Assembly (NCBI GenBank): GCA_902492045.1
Contig: CABUKB010000002.1
Coordinates: 93,912-157,911 of the forward strand
From: an uncultured Oscillospiraceae bacterium
GTDB taxonomy: Bacteria; Bacillota; Clostridia; Oscillospirales; Acutalibacteraceae
Length of the DNA stretch: 64,000 nucleotides
Direction: 5' to 3'
Shown here: piece by piece, positions 1 to 8,692 of the stretch
Layout: the number at the start of each line of letters is the position of its first letter
Numbering within the stretch: the first letter of the stretch is position 1
Translations under genes and position numbers: made by a program
The notes under the pieces: model-generated
What the model saw: the letters and a program-made list of their open reading frames with translations, nothing else
Databases searched by the model: none
What the model was told of the DNA's origin: nothing

Positions 1-1
1 C

Positions 2-271
2 GGTACGGTCGTCAATCAGAAATACAGCCCGGCGATGTTTCATGATCCCAAAAAACGCGCGTGCCTGTCCGCTTTGATCCGCACATATTTTCTCAAAGGC
101 GGGCAGGAGGTGCAGATCAATTCCATCTCCCGGGATGTCCTGCGGGACGCGATGGAAAACCCGGACTCCTACCGCGACCTGGTGGTGCGGGTATCCGGTT
201 TCAGCGCCTATTATGTCTGTCTCGACCGGTCTGTACAGGAAGATATCCTGATGAGGACGGAACATGGATGA
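2..271 (+). CDS. Glycyl radical enzyme, C-terminal fragment (pyruvate formate-lyase family)
   Basis: Only the last 89 codons are in the window; the reading frame is open from base 2. The fragment carries the glycyl radical loop RVSGFSAYY near its end, followed by the usual tail ending in a short RTEH-type stretch. In this family a partner activase abstracts hydrogen from that glycine to make the stored radical. The next gene is such an activase and its ATG (264) overlaps this stop, so the two are translationally coupled. The substrate cannot be read from this fragment: family members include dehydratases, decarboxylases, C-N and C-S lyases, and the following zinc alcohol dehydrogenase would fit an aldehyde or alcohol product. 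Family assignment is firm, reaction unknown. Confidence 0.88.
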   Translation, partial: GTVVNQKYSPAMFHDPKKRACLSALIRTYFLKGGQEVQINSISRDVLRDAMENPDSYRDLVVRVSGFSAYYVCLDRSVQEDILMRTEHG

Positions 272-1166
272 GATAAAAGGGATCATCACCGATATCCAGG
301 GCTTTTCGACCGATAATGGTCCCGGCATTCGAACCACCGTCTTTATGAAGGGCTGCAATCTTCACTGCCCTTGGTGCCATAATCCCGAAACCCTCCTGCC
401 GGTTCCGCAGTTGCTCTTTTATGCGGCGCGCTGCCGCCACTGCGGGCGATGTGTCTCGCTTTGCCCCCAGGCCTGCCATGCGGATGACGGGAACCGCCAT
501 ACCTTTCGCCGTCCGTCCTGCACCTCCTGCGGCGCCTGCGTGTCCGGATGCCGGTCTGAAGCCCTGGCGATTGCCGGAAAAAGGGTCGGCGTCGGGGACA
601 TTCTTCCCCGCATCTTGGCCGATCAGGCCTATTACGACATGTCCGGAGGGGGGCTCACCTTATCGGGAGGGGAACCTCTTCTGCAGGCGGATTTCTGTGC
701 AGAACTGGCTAGGCGCAGTGCCGCAGAGGGAATACATACTCTGATTGATACGGCGGCTTGTGTAGCCTACCGGCATTTTGAAACCGTATTGCCTTATGTC
801 CGGGATTTCTACGTCGATTTCAAATGCCCTGACGAGAGTTCCTACCGCCGTTATACCGGAGGCAGCCTTCAGACCGTGTTGGATAATCTGCGCCGGTTGT
901 CGGACGCCGGCGCGGCGATTACCATCCGGATTCCTGTTATCCCTCACATCAACGATGACCCGGTATCCTGCCGCCGAATAGCGGAGCATCTGAAAGGGAT
1001 TGCCGTGAAGGAAATCCATTTACTGCCCTTTCATAAGCTGGGCTCCAGTAAATATAAAGCGTTGGGGCTCGATTATCCCTATGCCGAATACCCGGCTTAT
1101 TCGCCGGAAAACTTAGTTCGCCTGCTCGACTCATTTCAACCATATCCGGTATCCATTGCCGGATGA
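264..1166 (+). CDS. Glycyl radical enzyme activating protein (radical SAM)
   Basis: This 300-residue activase reduces S-adenosylmethionine to a 5'-deoxyadenosyl radical that activates the upstream glycyl radical enzyme. Seen directly: the radical-SAM triad GCNLHCPWC (Cys31, Cys35, Cys38), then a ferredoxin-like insert with two four-cysteine sets (Cys57/60/63/67 and Cys86/89/92/96) predicted to hold two extra 4Fe-4S clusters, and the SAM-binding GGGLTLSGGEPL stretch after them. The two-cluster insert separates it from the short PflA type and groups it with activases of dehydratase and lyase type enzymes. Start chosen at the ATG that overlaps the stop of the enzyme gene (ATGGATGA), a standard coupling arrangement. 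Confidence 0.93.
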   Translation: MDEIKGIITDIQGFSTDNGPGIRTTVFMKGCNLHCPWCHNPETLLPVPQLLFYAARCRHCGRCVSLCPQACHADDGNRHTFRRPSCTSCGACVSGCRSEALAIAGKRVGVGDILPRILADQAYYDMSGGGLTLSGGEPLLQADFCAELARRSAAEGIHTLIDTAACVAYRHFETVLPYVRDFYVDFKCPDESSYRRYTGGSLQTVLDNLRRLSDAGAAITIRIPVIPHINDDPVSCRRIAEHLKGIAVKEIHLLPFHKLGSSKYKALGLDYPYAEYPAYSPENLVRLLDSFQPYPVSIAG

Positions 1167-1184
1167 ATCAAAGGAGGAAATCAC

Positions 1185-2282
1185 ATGGACCATGCGAAAG
1201 CCGCCCTTTTTATGGGACCTCACCAGCCGTTTGAAATCCGCGAATATCCCCTCTCCCAGCCCGACAAGGGAATGGCGCAGCTCGATCTCATCGCATGCGG
1301 CGTCTGCGGCACGGACGTCCATATCCACGAAGGGCGCCTGGCCACCGGCTACCCATCCATCATCGGTCATGAATTCATAGGCCGGGTGCGGAACATCCAC
1401 CCCGAAGACAGTGAGAGCAGCGGCATTCGGGCCGGGGACGCCGTGATCGTGGACATCGCCTGTCCCTGCGGCACCTGTGCATTATGCCGCAGCGGCGATG
1501 ATGCAAACTGTATCCATATGGGAGTGACGAATGCGGGTGATCCCGAAAAAGCCCCTCATTTTTGGGGAGGGTTTGCCGAGGTATCGTATGCCCCTGTCCA
1601 AAATCTGATCCGAATCCCGGACGATCTCGATCCCAAAACCGTCAGCGTATGCGCCTGCGCAGGTCCCACGGCAATCCACGCCTTTGAACTGGGACGCCAA
1701 GCCAATGCCGGCATTGACAAGGCCAACGTCGCGGTGGTGCAGGGGCTGGGACCGGTCGGCCTTTTTGCGGTGGGATATCTGGCTTCGCTCGGAATTCCCC
1801 ACGTCGCCGTGGTGACGGCAGGACACAATCCCAACCGAACGCAGTTGGCCAAGCGGTTCGGCGCCACTGACATCTATAATTTGGAAGAGCAGGATATCCA
1901 GGAAATCACGGCTTCCATCGCGGCGCTGAATGAAAACATGGGCGCCGACCTGGTCTTTGAAGCGAGCGGCAGCCCGGCGGCTGTCCCGCAAGGGCTTGGA
2001 ATGCTCCGCAACCGGGGAGTTTATTTGATCCCCGGGCAATATTCCAACACCAGCGGCGTTCAGATTCAACCTGAACTCATCACCTTCCGGGCTCTGCACC
2101 TCATCGGCTCTTCTCAATACTCCCTTCGGGATGTGGATCTGTATCTGCATTTTCTGCATTCTCATCCGGAACTGTGGCCCGTAATCGACGATCTTGTGAC
2201 GGAATACCCCGTGACCAATATCAACACGGCATTTGAGGATATCCGAATGGGCAAAAACATCAAGACCTTGTTGGTTCCCTGA
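1185..2282 (+). CDS. Zinc-dependent medium-chain alcohol dehydrogenase
   Basis: A 365-residue NAD(P)-dependent alcohol/aldehyde oxidoreductase. The catalytic zinc region shows GVCGTDVH (Cys41) and GHEFIG (His62, Glu63); a structural zinc lobe has four cysteines in the C-x2-C-x2-C-x7-C pattern; the Rossmann turn is GLGPVG. It begins 18 bp after the activase with a good AAAGGAGG site, so it belongs to the same operon and probably handles the aldehyde or alcohol made by the glycyl radical enzyme, or removes a related substrate. The exact substrate is not deducible. The transcript ends at the hairpin at 2347-2389. Confidence 0.9.
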   Translation: MDHAKAALFMGPHQPFEIREYPLSQPDKGMAQLDLIACGVCGTDVHIHEGRLATGYPSIIGHEFIGRVRNIHPEDSESSGIRAGDAVIVDIACPCGTCALCRSGDDANCIHMGVTNAGDPEKAPHFWGGFAEVSYAPVQNLIRIPDDLDPKTVSVCACAGPTAIHAFELGRQANAGIDKANVAVVQGLGPVGLFAVGYLASLGIPHVAVVTAGHNPNRTQLAKRFGATDIYNLEEQDIQEITASIAALNENMGADLVFEASGSPAAVPQGLGMLRNRGVYLIPGQYSNTSGVQIQPELITFRALHLIGSSQYSLRDVDLYLHFLHSHPELWPVIDDLVTEYPVTNINTAFEDIRMGKNIKTLLVP

Positions 2283-2346
2283 CGCAATGCCATAAACCCG
2301 GAGAAATTCCCCGTGTGATCGTTCAGTTGAGAAGCAAGTAAGGATC

Positions 2347-2389
2347 AAAACCCCCTTTCGTAGCAAGTTGATCTACGAAAGGGGGTTTT
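2347..2389. terminator. Bidirectional intrinsic terminator
   Basis: A perfect inverted repeat (arms 2347-2363 and 2373-2389, each with a run of five C/G and four A/T at the outside) sits between the convergent alcohol dehydrogenase and endonuclease Q-helicase genes. T-runs follow the stem on either strand, so it can stop both transcripts. Confidence 0.9.
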
Positions 2390-2404
2390 GCATACCGGCA
2401 AGCA

Positions 2405-5400
2405 TTAACCATCAAAAAGGCTCATCTGTTTTCCTGTATAAGCCGGCCGGTAAGACGACGCACTCTCTTTGCGCAGAAACGGTCCCGGCAGATCGTTTAA
2501 AAAGACAGACGGCTCTGCTCCGGCAAGAAGCAGCAGTTCCTCTTTTGCCCGGGTCATCCCCACATAAAACAGCCTTCGCTCTTCTGCCACATCGCAGACG
2601 CGTCCAGGTACCGTCAGAGGGATCGTTCCTTTATTCGCACCGCATAAAAATACAACAGGGAATTCCAGTCCCTTCGATCCATGGAGAGTCATCAGAGAAA
2701 CCGCGTCGGCATGATAGGTCCGGCTTCCGCAACGCCGCACATCGGACTCCTGACCCCAGGACAAATCCTGTAAGAACGTGTCCATGTCCGGATACAATAC
2801 CGCCATATCGAGCAGGCGCTCCATTGCCGCTTGTACCGGAGGAAGCGTCTCCGCCCCGAGCACCTCCTGGATATAGGATTCCAACAGATGTTCCGGTTTT
2901 TCCCTTTTCATACGCGGAGCGTAAACACGCAGCCGGTTCGCCAGCGTGGAAAAGCCCGCGTCGAGTTCCGGATTACCCAACAGTTCCGCAAGAACAGAGA
3001 GCCGCTTTTTTCCTCCGGTGTAAATTTCCAGTAACTCTGCCGCCGCTTTCGGAGATCCCGCGGCCCGCAGCAGGGTGCGAAGCGAAAGGGTATCGTCCGG
3101 CCGGCTCAAGACGCGGAAAAAGGCCAGCACGCGCCGGACCGGTTCTTGTTCGAGGCATTCCTCCCGTCCGGACACAACATACGGCACGGACTCCTTTTGC
3201 AGACATTGTTCGATTAAATCGGCTTGCCGGTGGGTACGGTAAAGCACGGCGATATCCGAAAACCCTATGGCCTCGGCTCGAGGCCTATGCCCGGCACCGT
3301 ACGCCCCGGTCTCAAGCATATCCAATCCACCGATAAGCCGGTTGATTTCCTTGGCAATAAAGAGGGCTTCATCGAACGGATCGGAAACCGTTACCAACCG
3401 GACACGTTCCCCTTCCTTCTGCTGTGCCTCCAACCGGGGCGATGCCTCACCGGGAAGGCGATGCAAAACCGGCAAAGCTGCTCCGACAATGGACGGGGTG
3501 GAACGGTAATTCCGAAACAGCGTGATCTCCCGCATGTCCGGCCTTTCCTCCCGCAACCGGCTGAAACAATGAGAATCGGAACCTCTGAAACCATAAATCG
3601 CCTGATCGGGATCCCCGATGACGAACAAGCTCTCCCCCACCCGGCTCCACGCTTGGATCAAATGGAACTGAACGGGATTGATATCCTGAAACTCATCGAC
3701 CAACAGGTTCTGGAACCCCTCCAAAGAGGGTTTCTCGCCTTCCTTTAAACTGTGCAGTTCTTGAAGCAGGAGATCATCAAAATCCGATGCGGACAATTCT
3801 TTCAGTCGCTGCGTATATGCGTCAAAAAAACGAGACTCAGGCGAGGTGGAATCCACGTCCGCCGTCTTCCCCGCCAGGCCGTTTTTTCGGTCGGAAACCG
3901 ACCGAAGCGCCTCCTGCACGGAAATTTTCAGATTAAGCTCCCTTAGAAGGTCAGACGCGATGGAAGATGCCTCTTCCCGGTCCAAAAGCACCGCTGGTTC
4001 TTTCCTTTTAGAAAGGCGATTCAAACAAATGGAGTGGAAGGTGCCGATCGTCATGGCTTTGACGGTCTTCTTATTGCCGAAATGCGCCAGCAGACGCTCT
4101 TGGATCTCCCGGGCGGCCTTGTTGGTAAATGTCACGGCTGTGATATGGGCGGGATCCACACCTCGTTCCTCCACCAAAAAAGCGATACGGCAGACCAAGG
4201 TCCGGGTTTTTCCCGTGCCCGGTCCGGCGACAACAGCCACCGTTTGTTCCTCCGCTGAAACGGCGGCCCATTGTTCGTCGTTAAGGCCGTAATGGGGAGC
4301 GGCTTCTATAACCGTTTCTTTTAGCGAAGCGGCCTTTTTCCGAGTTCGCGCTGTGGGGTTTCTTCCCTCCATTTTCTCCTTGTCCGGTTGTTTCTCCTTT
4401 TCAAAAAGAAACAGTTGTCCCGCATACCGTTCGATTTCCTCCGGATCCAAGATCCGTACCTGGCCATATTCGCCGTCGTAGCCGGGACGGACCTCCACCC
4501 GGCCTTCCCGAAGCCGCCGGATTCCCTCCGCCACACAAGGGCCCGCCGCCTTTTCGATCAAATCGAGAGGGGCTGACCGCAGGATGGAAAATTCCGTTCC
4601 CAGCTGATTTAAGAGGCTGAAATAGGATTCCTGTACTTTTTTCGCCGTAGCCGAACGGCCGGTAGAAGCGGCAATAACCTCCGGCAAAGGCACCAAACTC
4701 TCAAACGGCCGATGGCCCGGCGGAATGTACCCTTCCTCCCGGTCAGCCAACTCTTCGACCCGATGAAGAACCCCCACCGTGATCCGTCCGCCGCAGACCG
4801 GGCATCTGCCGCCCGCCTGTTCCGTCTGTACCGGCTTCAGGCACTGCCCGCACTTGCGGTGCCCGTCATAATGATATTTTCCTTCCTCGGGAAAAAACTC
4901 GATGGTTCCCCGAAATGCGGGATCATCCGGAGTTTGCAGAGCCTTGGCTATAGCAGTATAGGACCGTTCTGTATCCAATAGGTTGGCTTCCCTGCCCAGC
5001 TTGGCGGGTGAATGAGCGTCGGAATTGGAAATCAAGGTTCGGCCGTCCAGGGCCGATAGTCTCCAGTTCATAGGCGGGTCGGAAGATAGCCCTGTTTCCA
5101 GTGCATGAATATAGGGCGTCAGATCCCCGAAACATTCTTCGATGCTGTCAAATCCCGAGTAAGCCCCAAACATGGAGAAATGCGGAGTCCAGATGTGGGC
5201 GGGTATAAACACTGCCTCCGGGCAGGTCTCCAAAGTGATCTCAAGCAGATCCCGGCTGTCCAGCCCCAGGATGGGCCGGCCGTCCGCATGCAGATTTCCG
5301 ACCTTCTCCAACCGCCTGGCAAGGCGCTCCGCCTGCTCAAGGCCGGGGAGGAGAATCAGATTGTGAACTTTGCGGACCCTGCCGTTTTTCTTATAAATCG

Positions 5401-5674
5401 AACTGATCTCCCCTGTGACGAGAAAGCGGGTCTTTTCCGTATGCCCATCGGTCTCGCCCGGGAGCCGAAACGTCTCTTTAAGCGTATACAGGCCATCCCC
5501 GGCCGGTTCCAGCTTTTCACGCATTTCCTCCCGCCAGGCCGGATGGGTGAAGTCCCCTGTTCCGATCACATCAAGTCCCTTCCGCCGTGCCCATAGATCC
5601 AGATGTTCCGGTACACAATCCCGGCTGGTTGCTCTGGAATAGCGGGAATGGATATGGAGATCCGCCAAAAACAT
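2405..5674 (-). CDS. Endonuclease Q-like PHP nuclease fused to UvrD/Rep-family helicase
   Basis: A 1089-residue two-part protein. Residues 1 to about 425 match the endonuclease Q (TIGR00375) family: metal-binding DLHIHS at 5-10, GTGDFTHP, SNSDAHSP, and a CGQC (275-278)/CPVC (291-294) zinc finger. After a charged linker, residues about 460-1089 are an SF1A helicase: GPGTGKT at 484-490 (motif I), LLVDEFQDIN (II), GDPDQAIYGFRG (III) and FYVGMTRAKEEL (VI). Endonuclease Q proteins cut DNA at deaminated bases; the helicase would open or remove the cut strand, suggesting a self-contained repair machine (inference). An upstream ATG at 5725 exists, but the start at 5674 follows GGTGGAAACGG and begins right before the metal motif. 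It is last in a minus-strand cluster after trpS, the DUF3825-like gene and the lipoprotein. Confidence 0.9.
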   Translation of the reverse strand: MFLADLHIHSRYSRATSRDCVPEHLDLWARRKGLDVIGTGDFTHPAWREEMREKLEPAGDGLYTLKETFRLPGETDGHTEKTRFLVTGEISSIYKKNGRVRKVHNLILLPGLEQAERLARRLEKVGNLHADGRPILGLDSRDLLEITLETCPEAVFIPAHIWTPHFSMFGAYSGFDSIEECFGDLTPYIHALETGLSSDPPMNWRLSALDGRTLISNSDAHSPAKLGREANLLDTERSYTAIAKALQTPDDPAFRGTIEFFPEEGKYHYDGHRKCGQCLKPVQTEQAGGRCPVCGGRITVGVLHRVEELADREEGYIPPGHRPFESLVPLPEVIAASTGRSATAKKVQESYFSLLNQLGTEFSILRSAPLDLIEKAAGPCVAEGIRRLREGRVEVRPGYDGEYGQVRILDPEEIERYAGQLFLFEKEKQPDKEKMEGRNPTARTRKKAASLKETVIEAAPHYGLNDEQWAAVSAEEQTVAVVAGPGTGKTRTLVCRIAFLVEERGVDPAHITAVTFTNKAAREIQERLLAHFGNKKTVKAMTIGTFHSICLNRLSKRKEPAVLLDREEASSIASDLLRELNLKISVQEALRSVSDRKNGLAGKTADVDSTSPESRFFDAYTQRLKELSASDFDDLLLQELHSLKEGEKPSLEGFQNLLVDEFQDINPVQFHLIQAWSRVGESLFVIGDPDQAIYGFRGSDSHCFSRLREERPDMREITLFRNYRSTPSIVGAALPVLHRLPGEASPRLEAQQKEGERVRLVTVSDPFDEALFIAKEINRLIGGLDMLETGAYGAGHRPRAEAIGFSDIAVLYRTHRQADLIEQCLQKESVPYVVSGREECLEQEPVRRVLAFFRVLSRPDDTLSLRTLLRAAGSPKAAAELLEIYTGGKKRLSVLAELLGNPELDAGFSTLANRLRVYAPRMKREKPEHLLESYIQEVLGAETLPPVQAAMERLLDMAVLYPDMDTFLQDLSWGQESDVRRCGSRTYHADAVSLMTLHGSKGLEFPVVFLCGANKGTIPLTVPGRVCDVAEERRLFYVGMTRAKEELLLLAGAEPSVFLNDLPGPFLRKESASSYRPAYTGKQMSLFDG

Positions 5675-5714
5675 CCGTTTCCACCACTTTCTGACAAAAA
5701 AATTGCCTCTTCTA

Positions 5715-6323
5715 TCATAAAACATGGGATAGAAAAAGGCAACCTTTGTTTAAATTAAATAATAGATTATTCCGATCAAGTCTGAGGACAAATACATAAC
5801 TGTCCTCCGGATGCGACTGCAGCAAGGAAACCCGAAACCCCCGCAAAACCGTCGGATCTATGAGAGAATTATACAGGCTGGCCCTGTGTTCTTGCAGCGT
5901 ATAATGACACATTGTCTCGCCGGCCGGGAGGACCAGATGGGTGGTCATGACCATTTCTTCGTATCGGATGCTTCCGTCTTCATCCAATAAAAAATCCTCG
6001 ATATAAAGCGTTTCCCCACTGCTCATCGGCAGGCTGAACGAAAGATTATTCCAGGTGGAGGTTTCCAGTGGCGTATATTCCTGGAGATAGATCGAAAAGA
6101 TTTGTGATGTGGCTTCACTGTCCGCCTGATCCATTTGTAAAAAAGTCATGGTGTCCACCCGCAGCCCGTTTACAGAGACCATTGGCGCCGATGTGTCGAT
6201 TCCTCCGGTCTCCGCCGTACAGCCGAAACAAGCCAGGAGAACGCATACCGCCGCAAGGTAAGCGATTGGCCTGCCGACCTTCCACCCCAAAAACACAACC
6301 CTCGTCCCTTTCCTAACCCTCAT
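5715..6323 (-). CDS. Putative lipoprotein of unknown function
   Basis: I do not recognise the family. The protein (about 200 residues) starts with a basic segment, a hydrophobic stretch and a lipobox-like VLLAC, with a second cysteine three residues on (CFGC), so it is probably exported and lipid-anchored. The mature part is acidic and lacks repeats or known motifs. The ATG at 6323 overlaps the stop of the upstream gene (6313) by 11 bp; a GTG at 6296 has the better ribosome site (AGGAAAGGGA) and would give 193 residues and a more compact signal peptide. It is 40 bp ahead of the endonuclease Q-helicase gene and is likely cotranscribed with it. Confidence 0.7.
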   Translation of the reverse strand: MRVRKGTRVVFLGWKVGRPIAYLAAVCVLLACFGCTAETGGIDTSAPMVSVNGLRVDTMTFLQMDQADSEATSQIFSIYLQEYTPLETSTWNNLSFSLPMSSGETLYIEDFLLDEDGSIRYEEMVMTTHLVLPAGETMCHYTLQEHRASLYNSLIDPTVLRGFRVSLLQSHPEDSYVFVLRLDRNNLLFNLNKGCLFLSHVL

Positions 6324-7572
6324 TTTTGGATGTTGCAAATATTTTCGTCGCATCCAGCCAAAAACCGTCCGGCCGGGCGATCAAACGCGCGTTTTGATAC
6401 GCCATGTCCAGGGTCAGTATGGTGGTCCCGATGTATTGCCCATGAACCAGTTCCATGCTGAGTGCCACCGTCGGAGGCAAGACCTCTTTGGATTCCCCCT
6501 CCTGGACGGCCTGGACCCCCTCCAGATAAATCGGCATCAAAAACTGGATTTTCCCGGTGGCCGGCCAGAACTGGGGCGCGACCAGCTTATAATTGCGCTT
6601 GGATAGTTCAAGCGAAGCCTTGAGAGCCCCTTCAAACATCTGACGGCAACGGGCGATATCCTGCATATTGTCGAAATTAAACCGCAAAGCCTGATCCCGC
6701 AGCCCTTGGTTGATCCGGTTCATATTGTCCTGAAAAATATGCTCGTCGGCGATATTGATGCCGCCCGGCTTTTGCGCGATCTCCCAGTTAAAAAGAAGAT
6801 CACCGGGATCGTCGTAAAACGTGGCCATCTCCAAAGGCGCATTGCGGGAATAGTTGCAGAAGACCCGGTTGCTGGACTTGTAAATCTCCGGGTTCCGGTA
6901 CTCCTGCCGAAACAGCGAATCCCGGGCCGAATCGGGTACGATATCACATACGAGGTAAAGCTCGTTGAACGAGGCGTCGATGAGCCCGGTATTCAGCAGC
7001 ATCTTTTCCTCTTCTTCATTGATATAGATTTTGCCCTGGCGAAAAAGCTGAAAATAGGTATTCTCCAGATAATTTTTCAGGATTGGATGGGTAATCCTGG
7101 TTTGAAAATTGGTGAAACGCCAGTTTTCATACAGGGCCTCCTCCGCCAGACGGCCCAATAATTCATTGATTTCGTTCATATCGCTGAACACAATGTCCCC
7201 GATATGCCAGCAGCCTGTTTTGGCGCGGATATCATCCCGCAGGAGGCTCTCCCGCTGAATGAACAAGCCGTAGTATTCACAGCCGCTATCCTCACGCCGC
7301 ATGTTCTTCAAGGTGTGGGCAAAAATGCGCTCCCGGCTGTTCTGAAACCGGTAGCCGGTATCGAACACATAGAGTACACTTCCCTGGCGGTTCCGCCCGC
7401 CCCCGCAACGATAGGTCAGAAAGTTCTGTTTTGCCAGCGTCTGGTCCACCAGCTTGTCCATCGTGTGTTTGGCTTCCTTGATCGACATGTTGCCCGTCAT
7501 TTGGACAAATTGGAAAACCGACCGTTCGTACTCCTCGTTGGTATTGAAATGAATGAGCCGCTCCACGCTCAT
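6313..7572 (-). CDS. DUF3825-like domain protein
   Basis: A cytoplasmic-looking protein of 419 residues without signal peptide or membrane segment. The central part, with the NTGLIDASFNELYLVCD stretch, resembles DUF3825 proteins, whose members carry an NTGL.......IY motif; this is recognition by motif, not a search result. Function is unknown; DUF3825 proteins occur in varied contexts including RNA- or stress-linked genes. Start chosen at 7572 because AAGGGAAGG lies nine bases upstream; an ATG at 7581 abuts the same site. It is 56 bp downstream of trpS and overlaps the lipoprotein gene, so it sits in the middle of a minus-strand operon. Confidence 0.65.
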   Translation of the reverse strand: MSVERLIHFNTNEEYERSVFQFVQMTGNMSIKEAKHTMDKLVDQTLAKQNFLTYRCGGGRNRQGSVLYVFDTGYRFQNSRERIFAHTLKNMRREDSGCEYYGLFIQRESLLRDDIRAKTGCWHIGDIVFSDMNEINELLGRLAEEALYENWRFTNFQTRITHPILKNYLENTYFQLFRQGKIYINEEEEKMLLNTGLIDASFNELYLVCDIVPDSARDSLFRQEYRNPEIYKSSNRVFCNYSRNAPLEMATFYDDPGDLLFNWEIAQKPGGINIADEHIFQDNMNRINQGLRDQALRFNFDNMQDIARCRQMFEGALKASLELSKRNYKLVAPQFWPATGKIQFLMPIYLEGVQAVQEGESKEVLPPTVALSMELVHGQYIGTTILTLDMAYQNARLIARPDGFWLDATKIFATSKNEG

Positions 7573-7627
7573 ATGCGACATCCTTCCCTTATCCGCTCGT
7601 CCGCGCCTGACCGCCGGTCTGGACCGA

Positions 7628-8650
7628 TCACTTCGGCAACACAAATCCCATTTTCTTCTTGACTTTGTTCAGTGTCCTTTCGGCGAGACAGGCTGCCCTG
7701 CCGGCCTGCTCTTTCATTAAGGCATCGAGCTGTGCCTTGTCCTCCAGCAGCGTGTGAAACCGGTCCTGTATCGGGGCGAGCGCGCTGACTACCGCTTCAC
7801 CGACAGCCGATTTGAAGTCGCCGTAACCCTTCCCCTCGAACTCCGCCTCGATTTTTTCATACGTCCGGCCGGTGACCGCACTGTAGATCTCCATCAAATT
7901 GCTCACTCCGGGCTTATCCTCCCGGCGGCAGACCTTCGCCTCGCTGTCGGTGACAGCCCGGCGAAATTTTCTCCTGACGGTATCGGGATCGTCCAGCATG
8001 GAGATAAAGGCATTTTGATTGCTGTCCGATTTGGACATTTTCTTTGCCGGTTCCTGAAGGGAGAGAACATTGGCGCAGTTCTGAAGGATATACGGCTCGG
8101 GAAGCACGAAGGTTTCGCCGTACAGGTTGTTAAACCGGCCGGCGATATCCCGGGTCAGTTCGCAATGCTGCTTTTGATCCCTGCCCACTGGAACCAGATC
8201 CGGCTGATAAAGCAAAATATCCGCCGCCATCAGCGTAGGATAGGCAAATAAGCCAAGATTGATGTTGTCGGCGTGTTTCTGAGATTTATCCTTGAATTGG
8301 GTCATGCGGGATAGTTCCCCAAACTGGGTACAGCAACCCAGCAGCCATCCCAGTTCTGCGTGAGCAGGGACCTGAGACTGGACGAAAACCAGGCTTTTTG
8401 GGGGATGGAGGCCCACCGCCAAAAGCAGCGCATACACCTCGTAAGTGCGCTGGCGCAGTTTGGCCGGCTCCTGCCGGACCGTCACGGCATGTAGATCCGC
8501 TACGCCAAAAATGCAGTCGAATTCATCCTGCAGGGCCACCCAGTTGCGCATGGCCCCCAGATAATTGCCAAGCGTCGGGATCCCCGAAGGTTGTATAAGG
8601 CTTAACGCCCGTTTTTTGCGGGTCTGTGTATTGTCCGATGAATTTGGCAT
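7628..8650 (-). CDS. trpS: Tryptophanyl-tRNA synthetase
   Basis: Class I aminoacyl-tRNA synthetase that charges tRNA-Trp; 340 residues, the normal length. The HIGH-equivalent signature PSGIPTLGNYLGA is at residues 21-33 and KMSKS is exact at 204-208. It starts with ATG eight bases after AAGGAAC. It lies 42 bp after the aminotransferase gene. No T-box leader is visible in front of it, in contrast to the tryptophan transport operon at 15.4 kb. Confidence 0.97.
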   Translation of the reverse strand: MPNSSDNTQTRKKRALSLIQPSGIPTLGNYLGAMRNWVALQDEFDCIFGVADLHAVTVRQEPAKLRQRTYEVYALLLAVGLHPPKSLVFVQSQVPAHAELGWLLGCCTQFGELSRMTQFKDKSQKHADNINLGLFAYPTLMAADILLYQPDLVPVGRDQKQHCELTRDIAGRFNNLYGETFVLPEPYILQNCANVLSLQEPAKKMSKSDSNQNAFISMLDDPDTVRRKFRRAVTDSEAKVCRREDKPGVSNLMEIYSAVTGRTYEKIEAEFEGKGYGDFKSAVGEAVVSALAPIQDRFHTLLEDKAQLDALMKEQAGRAACLAERTLNKVKKKMGFVLPK

Positions 8651-8692
8651 CAGGTTTCGTTCCTTTCGGAAGCGGCTGAAAAGGCGCGCTTC

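Noticed and set aside
1482..2366. Long minus-strand ORF opposite the alcohol dehydrogenase
   Set aside because: Antisense shadow of a well-supported gene in a G/C-rich third-position context; no ribosome site or family match.
2368..3336. Plus-strand ORF of 322 codons opposite the EndoQ-helicase end
   Set aside because: Antisense shadow rich in Pro/Arg; begins in the bidirectional terminator.
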